35,712 bases of DNA. It comes from Chitinophagaceae bacterium (GTDB lineage: Bacteria > Bacteroidota > Bacteroidia > Chitinophagales > Chitinophagaceae). Shown one piece after another: positions 27,697 through 35,712 of the stretch (positions within the stretch are counted from its first letter, which is position 1; each line of letters starts with the position of its first letter). The DNA lies in the NCBI GenBank assembly GCA_019247775.1, contig JAFBAN010000175.1:1-35712 (forward strand). Reading direction: 5' to 3'. The notes under the pieces were generated by a model, which worked only from the letters and a program-made list of their open reading frames with translations, had not been told where the DNA came from and did no database searches. A program made the translations under genes and the position numbers.

Positions 27697-27936
27697 GTGC
27701 AGTATGTATATATCCTTCGTTGCAGAAATGGCAAGACCTATGTAGGATGTACCCAGGACCTTAAGGAACGATTTGGCAGGCATTGTAGGGGCTATGTGCC
27801 TGCTACAAAGCATTATCTACCGGTGGTTTTGTTATTCTATTGCGCGTTCCCAAACAAATTGAAAGCATTTGAATTTGAAAAATACCTGAAATCTAGCTCT
27901 GGAAGAGCTTTTATGAATAAGAGGCTGTTCGACTGA
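27697..27936 (+). CDS. small GIY-YIG nuclease-domain protein (GTG start)
   Basis: [28 protein letters not shown]...[15 protein letters not shown], 79 aa. Confidence 0.85.
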   Translation: MQYVYILRCRNGKTYVGCTQDLKERFGRHCRGYVPATKHYLPVVLLFYCAFPNKLKAFEFEKYLKSSSGRAFMNKRLFD

Positions 27937-28081
27937 CGCTCTCCGCCTTCGCCCACGAACTGGACTAAAACTCTGATTTTCAGTATTTTTTAGTATCCAA
28001 AGCCATCTGTCCGGTAACCCGAACGTAACCTATCCGAATTTTATTGCCAATCAATTTTTACTATTTTACAAAAAACAATTT

Positions 28082-28516
28082 ATGTCACAACACAAAGAGG
28101 TGATCAAATTCGGCGGTATGGAAATTCATTTTTGCCTCGACGCCAATGATACCAATGAACAGTTAACAATGTTCAAATGCATTATTCATCCGAACACCAG
28201 AATGCCGGCCCCGCACTATCATGAGCATTTCGACGAAACGGTATACGGATTGAAGGGTGCCGCAACGTTCACAATTGGCGGCAAGACGATCGAAATAGGT
28301 CCGGGCGATTCGTATTTTATTCCGCGCGGCACTGTCCATGGTTTCGCAAATAAATCCTCCGACACTATAGAATTCCTTGCATTTGTGAGCCCTGGCTTAT
28401 TTGGCCCGGATTATTTTAAAGATATAGCTCAGATAGTTAATGCCGGCGGGCCGCCCGACCTGGCAAAAATTCATGAAGTAATGCGCAAGTACGGTTTAGT
28501 GCCGGTAGCGCAATAA
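28082..28516 (+). CDS. cupin domain protein
   Basis: PAPHYHEHFDETVYGLKGAATFTIGGKTIEIGPGDSYFIPRGTVHGFAN. Confidence 0.9.
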   Translation: MSQHKEVIKFGGMEIHFCLDANDTNEQLTMFKCIIHPNTRMPAPHYHEHFDETVYGLKGAATFTIGGKTIEIGPGDSYFIPRGTVHGFANKSSDTIEFLAFVSPGLFGPDYFKDIAQIVNAGGPPDLAKIHEVMRKYGLVPVAQ

Positions 28517-28704
28517 TTGCAGTCCATCCTTTTTGTGAACAACCGGAATGTCTTCCCGTCGTATGGGTATAAGCCCCTCGGGCAGTTCCGAACTATATCT
28601 CCTTTCTTCGCTTGCTCAAAATGAGGAATTAAGCGCTCGATTACAACTCAATAGCAGTAAAACCCCTGGCATGATTTTTTTGTTATTTTTTGTAATACAT
28701 AGGA

Positions 28705-28893
28705 ATGCCTGAAAGTTACCAGAATCTGACTGAGCCCGAGCTCATCGACAGGCTTACAGAATTAAGTGAAAAAATGGCGCAGGCCAGGGGTATCAGTACG
28801 GCCTATGATTCACTGAAAGAGGAGATACTGGCTGTACAAGAAGAGATAGAGGCAAGAAAAAAGCCGGTAAAAAAGAAATGGCGTTTTTTATGA
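28705..28893 (+). CDS. small hypothetical helical protein
   Basis: 62-aa ORF, MPESYQNLTEPELIDRLTELSEKMAQA..., followed by a GC stem and T7 tract. Confidence 0.55.
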   Translation: MPESYQNLTEPELIDRLTELSEKMAQARGISTAYDSLKEEILAVQEEIEARKKPVKKKWRFL

Positions 28894-28943
28894 CCCGCTA
28901 ATCCGAAAAACCACAATAACCGCGAGATTGAATTGGGCCGCTC

Positions 28944-29402
28944 TTACCGGGCGGTTTTTTTGTGCCTGTGACCTTCCTTGCCGTCATCAAACCGTTTTGA
29001 TTGCCGCTTGTTCTCGCGGATCACATCCCAATACTCGCGGCCATAGCCCACCAGGATCTCTTCGCCGGGCTCGATATTCCGTTTCGCTTTGATATACACC
29101 CGCTTTTTTACGGTCACATACTCACAATTATTGGTGATGCCTTTCATCCGGTTAATGCCGCGGGCATCATTGGCAAAACGCGCCAGCGATGTTTTATACG
29201 GCTTCGCATCGATCACATGATTGCGCGTTACATAAAACAGGTATGCATTATCGGGCAGCCTGCTAAGCTCATTCCAGGTACTGACCCTCCCGGTATATTC
29301 CGTGATCAGCGTTCCTTTTGGGATAGCCACTTTCGTGAACAGCCCCTTGCCAGCCCCGGGCAGTGTGGATTTTTTCACCGATAATTCTGATTTCGAAAGC
29401 AT
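28944..29402 (-). CDS. SET-domain protein (putative lysine methyltransferase)
   Basis: SELSVKKSTLPGAGKGLFTKVAIPKGTLITEYTGRV ... TNNCEYVTVKKRVYIKAKRNIEPGEEILVGYGREYW. Confidence 0.88.
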   Translation of the reverse strand: MLSKSELSVKKSTLPGAGKGLFTKVAIPKGTLITEYTGRVSTWNELSRLPDNAYLFYVTRNHVIDAKPYKTSLARFANDARGINRMKGITNNCEYVTVKKRVYIKAKRNIEPGEEILVGYGREYWDVIRENKRQSKRFDDGKEGHRHKKTAR

Positions 29403-29465
29403 GCCTTTTCCAATACCAATATCAGGCCATTGCTTTTTGGGTAACTATCGGTACCAATTGTGGAG

Positions 29466-29867
29466 TTAACGATCGGAAAGCGCTATGATCTCCCTGGCGA
29501 GCTTGATCAGTTCCTCAAAGTCTGAAGGCTTGATCAGGTATTTGGAAGCCCCATGACTCACGCAGGCCTCGATGATGGAAGGTGAGGCCGCCGTACTCAC
29601 GATCACTTTGGGCGTATCGCGATAGCGTTCATCGGCCTGTAAACGTTTCAGGAATTCTTCTCCATTCATCATGGGCATATTGTAGTCGGATACGATGATA
29701 TCCGGTTTCTCCACATCAGCACAACGCCCGAGCCATTGCAAAGCCTCATCGCTGCGGGTGGCAAAACGAACCTGTACCGGGCTGCCTGTAGACTCGAACG
29801 CCTGCTGCATCAATACCTGATCGTCCAGGTCGTCGTCTATGATGAATATGTTCAGTCCCTTGTTCAT
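29466..29867 (-). CDS. single-domain response regulator (CheY/Rcp1-like)
   Basis: IFIIDDDLDDQVLMQQAF, DIIVSDYNMPMMNGEEFL, KYLIKPSDFEEL; start MNKGLN at 29867. Confidence 0.92.
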   Translation of the reverse strand: MNKGLNIFIIDDDLDDQVLMQQAFESTGSPVQVRFATRSDEALQWLGRCADVEKPDIIVSDYNMPMMNGEEFLKRLQADERYRDTPKVIVSTAASPSIIEACVSHGASKYLIKPSDFEELIKLAREIIALSDR

Positions 29868-30058
29868 GCGGTTAAAATAACACAATATGCGCTAGCCAGC
29901 AAGATACACCGCTCAGCCATGCAGATGTTGTGCCAGACTTCCCCCAAGCCGGAATATGACCGCTTCCTGACATTAAAACGGGATGAAACCTGTGTACAAA
30001 ACATGCAAACCCCTTGCGCATGCAAGGGGCTCAGCAGGGTAAAGAAGCGGGAATAGCC

Positions 30059-31069
30059 TTAATAGGGCAGAATATTTTCAGGACGGGTAGCCGCATTTCG
30101 CTTGGCGCCAAACAGCCAGCCGAAAGAAATTTCCATGCTCTGCACGGAACTATATGAGTTGCGGATCTGGGAGTTCACCACATCATAGCTGATGCCTACC
30201 ACCAGGTTCGGCGTTTCGAAAGCCACATAGGGATAGATCGCATCCTGGAAACGGCACCAGAGACCCAGGTTCAGTTTCTGTGTTTCTGAAAGCCTTGCTT
30301 TATATACGCCGCCGAGTGTAACTACCGTGTTCTGGCCCTGCAGATCGGTGATCACGCTGGCCTGCACCTCATCTTTGTTATTCAGCAGAAAGCGCGCCCC
30401 GGCCTGTAAGTTCACACGGCGTTCTACGCTGAATTTGGTGCTGCTGTAAAAGCCTTCTTCCGGCCGCGATGCGTGATACACGGCTGTGCCGAGATGAAAA
30501 CCCCACATACGAAAATCCTTGCTGTATCTAACGCCCATGTTCACATCCCAGTATTTGTTGGAACTGATACTCACGGGATCGCCCGAAGGAGTGGAGCGCT
30601 GAAAGCCCATGCTGCCAAACTGCGACTGGAATTCGAACTTGCTTGCATCCACGAGGCGGTTGGCATAGGTAGCTTCCAGACCTACGCCGAGATGCTCATG
30701 TCCCTGCCCGTCAAGCGCAATATTGTAAGCGGCGCCTGCGGTGAAAAAATTATTTTTCAGCAGGCCTGAATTGGATGCATCGGTCAGCAAAGAAAAGCCG
30801 AACCCGAATACGCTTTTTCCACCCGAACCCGAATGAACGCTTTTTTCAAGCGAAAGTGAAGTGGTATTGTACGGCGCCACCGAAGCGCTCCACCATTGTG
30901 AGCGGAATACACCCAGCAGCCGCCAATCGCCCACATCCTTTCCGATCAGCGCAGGATTGATGGTCATCGGAGAATTAAAGTACTGCGAAAAATGCGGGTC
31001 CTGCGCCGCTGCGGGCACGGCATACCCAACGCCCATTATCAAAGCAGCAGCAGCCAAAATTCTTTTCAT
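30059..31069 (-). CDS. type IX secretion system membrane protein, PorP/SprF family
   Basis: QDPHFSQYFNSPMTINPALIGKDVGDWRLLGVFRSQW; start reset to MKRILAAAALIMGVGYA (31069), the ORF-track start lies inside the upstream gene. Confidence 0.93.
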   Translation of the reverse strand: MKRILAAAALIMGVGYAVPAAAQDPHFSQYFNSPMTINPALIGKDVGDWRLLGVFRSQWWSASVAPYNTTSLSLEKSVHSGSGGKSVFGFGFSLLTDASNSGLLKNNFFTAGAAYNIALDGQGHEHLGVGLEATYANRLVDASKFEFQSQFGSMGFQRSTPSGDPVSISSNKYWDVNMGVRYSKDFRMWGFHLGTAVYHASRPEEGFYSSTKFSVERRVNLQAGARFLLNNKDEVQASVITDLQGQNTVVTLGGVYKARLSETQKLNLGLWCRFQDAIYPYVAFETPNLVVGISYDVVNSQIRNSYSSVQSMEISFGWLFGAKRNAATRPENILPY

Positions 31070-31091
31070 GAGTTCAGTTTTTTTGCACATC

Positions 31092-33293
31092 CTACCGCAG
31101 CAGGGTAACATTACCGGTTTTTCTGGTGATAACGCCGAACTGATCCGCCACCTCAGCTGCCCAGATATAGGTATCGATCGGTTGCGGGTCATTATTGAAT
31201 CTGCCATCCCATCCGATCGTCGGATCGGTGGTCTGGAATACCATTTTGCCAAACCGGTTAAATACCCTGAAGTACCGCAGTTGCCTGATACCTGCCAGGT
31301 TCACGAACAGTTTATCATTGACCCCATCGCCATTCGGCGTAAATACGGTAGGTACATAGATCCGGTTATCGTAGATCCGTACCAGCAAGCTGTCCACCGT
31401 AATACAGCCCGAAGGCGCAGTGATCTGTATACGGTAATCCTGATCGGCCGTTAATGTCGCAGATGGAGTACCGGAATTCGGGTTCGACAATCCTGTTGCC
31501 GGGCTCCACAGATAGGCCTTACCGAAATTGCGCGCAGGCAATGGCAGCGGTTCATTGATCACCGCGTTTGATGGCGGCTGCATGCGCACAGCCACTCTCG
31601 GTACTTCTACCGTAAACTGCTTGGTGATCGCATCTGCAAGCGCCGGGCATGCCTGCGGCGTTACTTTCAGCGTCATGCTGAAGCTGCTGGCCTGCGCATA
31701 AGTGAATACAGGCGCTGTTGCGGTGGATGTATTGTTGTTATTATCGGTCCACAGATAGCTTACCGTACCACTGGCTGCCACGGTTGAGTTGCTCGTGAAA
31801 GTTACAGGTCTGTTGATACAGTAGCTGTCGAAGCTGAAATCAGCCACCGGTTTCTGCACCGCGGTAATGGTGAGGCTGTTCGTTGCAGGCGCGGTACAGC
31901 CGCTGGCTGTAGTTACGGTTGCAGTATAAACACCGGTGGTGGTAATGGTCAGCTGGCTGCCCGTTACTCCGGTAATGGCAATGCCATTCCTTCTCCAGGC
32001 ATAGGTACTGCCGCCAGATGCGTCGAGTGTAAGCGACGCGCCGGTTCCGCACAGTACATTACCCAGTGCAGAGCTGATCACACCAGAAGGCAGCGGATTG
32101 ATCGTTACCACAACAGGCATCAGGTCTGAAGCCACGTTCGAACTATTGGTGCCTTTGATATAGTAGGTGCCGCTCGCACTCACCGCTGCCGGTGTGGCAA
32201 GCGCATTGTTGCCTGCTGCATCCGTGAAATAAGTATAAGTAAGGTTCGGATCACTGCCTGCAGTTACTGCTGCTGCGGTGAGATCAACCGTAGCCGGTGC
32301 GCAAACAGCGGCCGGATCGGTGACCACCACATTCGGTTTGGCGCCGTTGCCCACCGTGATCAGCTTAGTTGCGCTCGCACTGCAACCGGAGCCGTTCGCC
32401 ACGGTATAGGTAACCGTTGCGCTGCCACTGCTGATACCCGTGATCAGGCCGCTTGATGAGTTTACGGTGAGGACAGCCGGCTTATCGCTGCTCCAGGTAC
32501 CGCCTGCGGTTGCGGCAGTAAGGGTGGCGGTATTGCCGACCAGCACGCTGCTGACGCCTGATATAGTGGCATCAGGCAGATCGAATGCAAGCTTGACTGC
32601 TTTTGAAGTGTCGTTATAACTGGTGCCCCCGGTGATGTTACAGCGATAAAAAACCGGAGCACTGCTTACTGTGGCCGTATAGGTGCTGCTCGTTGCGCCC
32701 GCCACGTTAGACCAGCTCAGACTGTCTGCAGAACGCTGCCACTGGAAATTCAGCGATGAGCCTGTAATATTTACTGAAAGATCCGCACTGTAAGTAGGAC
32801 ATCCTCCGGAGGTAACAGTAGAGCTTGTCATCAGTCCCTGTACATTTCCATTCGGTACACCGGTCACAACAAGCACCGCCGGTGTGTTCTGGCTGGAAGC
32901 AAGCAAAAGATTGTTACCCAGCTGTATGGTTCCCGCCACAAGATTCGCGGTGTTGCTGACCGTAACAGGGGCATTTAATTGGCTGATACCATACGTATGG
33001 TTGATGACCAGGTTGCTGACGGCAGTAATACCTGTTCCCGACAGGATCACCGGTCCGCTGAGTATCCATGTAGACCCTGATCCGCTGCTGCTGATCGTGC
33101 CGTCATTCGTAAGGGTTCCGCCACCCAGTACTACCTGCACGCCGCCTGTAGTCACCAGCCGGGTACTGCCGGTAATTTTTATAGTGCCCTGTGCAAAAAC
33201 ATGCCCCGCGGTGCAAAACGCAACCACGATGATCAGGATCCTTTTCAAAATGCGCTGGCTATGTAACAAGGCTGTGTTTTTTTGTTTGGTCAA
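31092..33293 (-). CDS. secreted protein with Ig-like/PKD-type domains and a gliding-motility-associated (CHU_C, T9SS type B) C-terminal domain
   Basis: Signal peptide ...VAFCTAGHVFAQ; C-terminus IYVPTVFTPNGDGVNDKLFVNLAGIRQLRYFRVFNRFGKMVFQTTDPTIGWDGRFNN...TGNVTLLR. Confidence 0.92.
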   Translation of the reverse strand: MTKQKNTALLHSQRILKRILIIVVAFCTAGHVFAQGTIKITGSTRLVTTGGVQVVLGGGTLTNDGTISSSGSGSTWILSGPVILSGTGITAVSNLVINHTYGISQLNAPVTVSNTANLVAGTIQLGNNLLLASSQNTPAVLVVTGVPNGNVQGLMTSSTVTSGGCPTYSADLSVNITGSSLNFQWQRSADSLSWSNVAGATSSTYTATVSSAPVFYRCNITGGTSYNDTSKAVKLAFDLPDATISGVSSVLVGNTATLTAATAGGTWSSDKPAVLTVNSSSGLITGISSGSATVTYTVANGSGCSASATKLITVGNGAKPNVVVTDPAAVCAPATVDLTAAAVTAGSDPNLTYTYFTDAAGNNALATPAAVSASGTYYIKGTNSSNVASDLMPVVVTINPLPSGVISSALGNVLCGTGASLTLDASGGSTYAWRRNGIAITGVTGSQLTITTTGVYTATVTTASGCTAPATNSLTITAVQKPVADFSFDSYCINRPVTFTSNSTVAASGTVSYLWTDNNNNTSTATAPVFTYAQASSFSMTLKVTPQACPALADAITKQFTVEVPRVAVRMQPPSNAVINEPLPLPARNFGKAYLWSPATGLSNPNSGTPSATLTADQDYRIQITAPSGCITVDSLLVRIYDNRIYVPTVFTPNGDGVNDKLFVNLAGIRQLRYFRVFNRFGKMVFQTTDPTIGWDGRFNNDPQPIDTYIWAAEVADQFGVITRKTGNVTLLR

Positions 33294-33324
33294 CTGTTAT
33301 TGCTGATCGATTTCTCTTTTATTG

Positions 33325-35712
33325 TTAGTTCGGCTCAATAATTATCCATGCTACGATCGAAGTGTCCGTGCCATCTGTAGATGTGATAGTAAATGATGTC
33401 CCCGCGTTCCTGGCCGTTACTATTACAGGTACCGCTGTTGTAATAGTTCCCAGCTGCTGTACAGTGATGAATATCCTGCTGTTTGCCGTGACTTTTGATG
33501 TGTTCACAGTAGCTGATCCCGCCACTAAGGTAACCACACCCATTGTACCGCTCGCTTCCACTACAGCCAGTGCTCCTACAGAAGCGCCTGCTGTTACAGA
33601 CAACGAATTGGAAGTTGTTTTGCCGGAGACCACAATGCCTGCGGCGGAAGTGGTTCCTGTTACTGTCAGGCCAGCGCCCACTGTAGCCCCACCGGCCGAG
33701 ATCAGGGAAAGTGCGCTTACAGTTCCGGTGGTGGTGAGGTTACCGCTTCCCAGGAAAATATTGGCGGGATTGAGTGAGCCTGCCACCGCAAGATTGCCAC
33801 CGATAGATCCGTTACCCGTAATGGTAAGCGTGCCGCCGGTGATACTACCCGTAGCTGCAACGCCTGCTGCAGAAGTAGTACCACTCACAGTAAGTCCGGA
33901 TGCAACCGTTGCGCCGCCGGTAGAGATCAGCGACTGCCCGGTGATCGTACCTGTGGTGGTAAGATTACCGCTGCCGAGGTTAATGCTGCCAGGATTGAAG
34001 CTGCCTGCGACCGCAAGGTTGCCACCGACAGATGCATTACCTGTTGCGGTCAATGCACCACCTGTGATACTGCCGGTTGCCGCGATTCCGTCAGCCGAAA
34101 CAGTTCCGGTAGCAGTGAAACCTGCACCTGCAGTGATGCCGCCGGAGGATATCAACGATGCCGCGCTTTGTGTGCCACTGGTCGTAATATTACCGGCCAC
34201 TGTTGCATTCGTTGTTACTAATGATTGAGTACTTATCGTACCGGTAGTGGTAAGGCCGCCGCTGCCCAGGTTGATACTGCCAGGATTAAAGCTGCCTGTT
34301 ACCGCCAGGTTACCGCCAACAGATGCATTACCCGTTGCGGTCAATGCACCGCCTGTGATACTTCCGCTCGATGCAATGCCTGCAGTTGAAACGCTTCCTG
34401 TTACTGATAATCCCGCATTCACTGTAGCACCTCCATTGGAGATCAGCGATTGGGCCGTGATCGTACCGGTTGTGGTAAGGGTACTGCTGCCCAGGTTAAT
34501 ACTGGTTGGATTGAAGCTGCCTGTTACTGCGAGGTTGCCACCCACAGATGCATTGCCCGTTGCGGTCAATGCACCGCCGGTGATGCTGCCGCTGGATGCA
34601 ATGCCTGCAGCTGAAACCGTTCCGGTAGCGGTGAGTCCTGCACCTGCAGTGATGCCGCCGGAAGATATTAATGATGCAGCGCTCTCAGTGCCGCTGGTAG
34701 TGATATTACCGGCCACTGCGGCATTCGTTGCTGCTAATGACTGTGTGCTGATCGTACCGGTGGTGGTAAGACCGCCGCTACCCAGGTTAATGCTGCCAGG
34801 ATTAAAGCTGCCTGTTACCGCCAGGTTGCCACCCACGGATGCATTACCCGTTGCGGTCAAAGCACCGCCTGTGATACTGCCGCTGGAAGCAATGCCTGCA
34901 GTTGAAACGCTTCCTGTTACTGATAACCCCGCATTCACTGTAGCACCGCCATTGGAGATCAGCGATTGAGCCGTGATCGTACCTGTGGTGGTAAGGTTAC
35001 TGCTGCCCAGGTTAATGCTGGTAGGATTAAAGCTGCCTGTTACTGCGAGGTTACCGCCGACAGATGCATTACCCGTTGCGGTCAATGCACCGCCGGTGAT
35101 GCTGCCGGAGGATGCAATGCCTGCAGCTGAAACGCTTCCTGTTACTGATAATCCCGCATTCACTGTAGCACCGCCATTGGAGATCAGCGACTGGGCTGTG
35201 ATCGTACCGGTTGTGGTAAGGCTACTGCTGCCCAGGTTAATGCTGGTAGGATTAAAGCTGCCTGTTACTGCCAGGTTGCCGCCAACAGATGCATTACCCG
35301 TTGCGGTCAATGCACCGCCTGTGATGCTGCCGCTGGATGCAATACCCGCAGCCGAAACCGTTCCGGTAGCGGTAAGACCTGCGCCTGCAGTGACGCCGCC
35401 GGAAGATATTAATGATGCGGCGCTTTGTGTGCCGCTGGTCGTAATATTACCGGATACAGTTGCATTCGTTGTTACTAATGATTGCGTGCTGATCGTACCG
35501 GTAGTGGTAAGGCCGCCGCTGCCCAGGTTGATACTGCCGGGATTAAAGCTGCCTGTTACTGCGAGGTTGCCCCCAACAGATGCATTACCCGTTGCGGTCA
35601 AAGCACCGCCTGTGATACTGCCGCTGGATGCGATACCTGCAGTTGAAACGCTTCCTGTTACTGATAACCCTGCATTCACTGTAGCACCGCCATTGGAGAC
35701 CAGCGATTGGGC
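33325..35712 (-). CDS. large repeat protein with predicted beta-solenoid/tail-fibre-like repeats, 5' end beyond window
   Basis: Reading frame open to the window end (35710-35680 reads AQSLVSNGGAT). The listed start at 35679 is a GTG inside a repeat, so it is not a true start. C-terminus ...TANSRIFITVQQLGTITTAVPVIVTARNAGTSFTITSTDGTDTSIVAWIIIEPN. Confidence 0.88.
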   Translation of the reverse strand, partial: AQSLVSNGGATVNAGLSVTGSVSTAGIASSGSITGGALTATGNASVGGNLAVTGSFNPGSINLGSGGLTTTGTISTQSLVTTNATVSGNITTSGTQSAASLISSGGVTAGAGLTATGTVSAAGIASSGSITGGALTATGNASVGGNLAVTGSFNPTSINLGSSSLTTTGTITAQSLISNGGATVNAGLSVTGSVSAAGIASSGSITGGALTATGNASVGGNLAVTGSFNPTSINLGSSNLTTTGTITAQSLISNGGATVNAGLSVTGSVSTAGIASSGSITGGALTATGNASVGGNLAVTGSFNPGSINLGSGGLTTTGTISTQSLAATNAAVAGNITTSGTESAASLISSGGITAGAGLTATGTVSAAGIASSGSITGGALTATGNASVGGNLAVTGSFNPTSINLGSSTLTTTGTITAQSLISNGGATVNAGLSVTGSVSTAGIASSGSITGGALTATGNASVGGNLAVTGSFNPGSINLGSGGLTTTGTISTQSLVTTNATVAGNITTSGTQSAASLISSGGITAGAGFTATGTVSADGIAATGSITGGALTATGNASVGGNLAVAGSFNPGSINLGSGNLTTTGTITGQSLISTGGATVASGLTVSGTTSAAGVAATGSITGGTLTITGNGSIGGNLAVAGSLNPANIFLGSGNLTTTGTVSALSLISAGGATVGAGLTVTGTTSAAGIVVSGKTTSNSLSVTAGASVGALAVVEASGTMGVVTLVAGSATVNTSKVTANSRIFITVQQLGTITTAVPVIVTARNAGTSFTITSTDGTDTSIVAWIIIEPN
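33806..35712 (-). repeat. in-frame tandem DNA repeats of 225 bp and 291 bp inside the repeat protein gene
   Basis: Anchor GATGCATTAC-like motif at 33806 (diverged), 34031, 34322, 34547, 34838, 35063, 35288, 35579: spacings 225, 291, 225, 291, 225, 225, 291. Confidence 0.95.

Noticed and set aside
31070-31252. N-terminal extension of the PorP/SprF ORF
   Set aside because: Overlaps the upstream CHU_C coding sequence; MKRILAAAALIMG at 31069 is a proper signal peptide start.
33362-34969. Plus-strand ORFs of 288 and 240 aa rich in PPLPRLMLPGLKLPATARLPPTDALPVAV repeats
   Set aside because: Antisense translation of the repeat protein gene; repetitive codons keep the reverse frame open. No start context or homology recognised.
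33806-35712. Regular repeats considered as a CRISPR array
   Set aside because: Units are 225/291 bp, in frame within a long ORF, with no short repeat/unique spacer alternation.

Overview
This window is a typical Bacteroidota chromosome segment. Gene content and intergenic style suggest Chitinophagaceae, but that is inference. Recognisable genes include an rRNA-methyltransferase-like protein, a class I aminotransferase, sdaA, ndh, a papain-like C1 peptidase lipoprotein, mqnE, a nucleoside-permease-like MFS protein, trxA, dnaE, an NlpC/P60 protein, a Wzx-like flippase, an M1 peptidase, a family-5 substrate-binding protein, msrA, a MutS2-like ATPase, SRPBCC, alpha/beta hydrolase and SDR proteins, tRNA-Ser(TGA), a GIY-YIG protein, a cupin, a SET-domain protein and a CheY-like receiver. 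At the right end is a type IX secretion-type cluster: PorP/SprF, a gliding-motility (type B CTD) protein, and a very repetitive protein running off the window. Two signals stand out. (1) The repeat protein is built from 75-aa and 97-aa units (225/291 bp at the DNA level, measured directly), is almost free of charged residues, and has a C-terminus that resembles phage tail-fibre/virion modules; it is apparently co-transcribed with a T9SS CTD protein and PorP/SprF. (2) Most intergenic spacers carry inverted-repeat elements from several sequence-unrelated 'phrase' families (GAACAAGGAACAAGGA, AATTAGTAATTAATAATTAG, AAAGTCAAAAATCAAAA, ACCGCGAAGACGCCAGGACGC and others). They share an architecture and repeatedly abut or contain stop codons. 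No CRISPR array, transposase, integrase or obvious defence system was seen.
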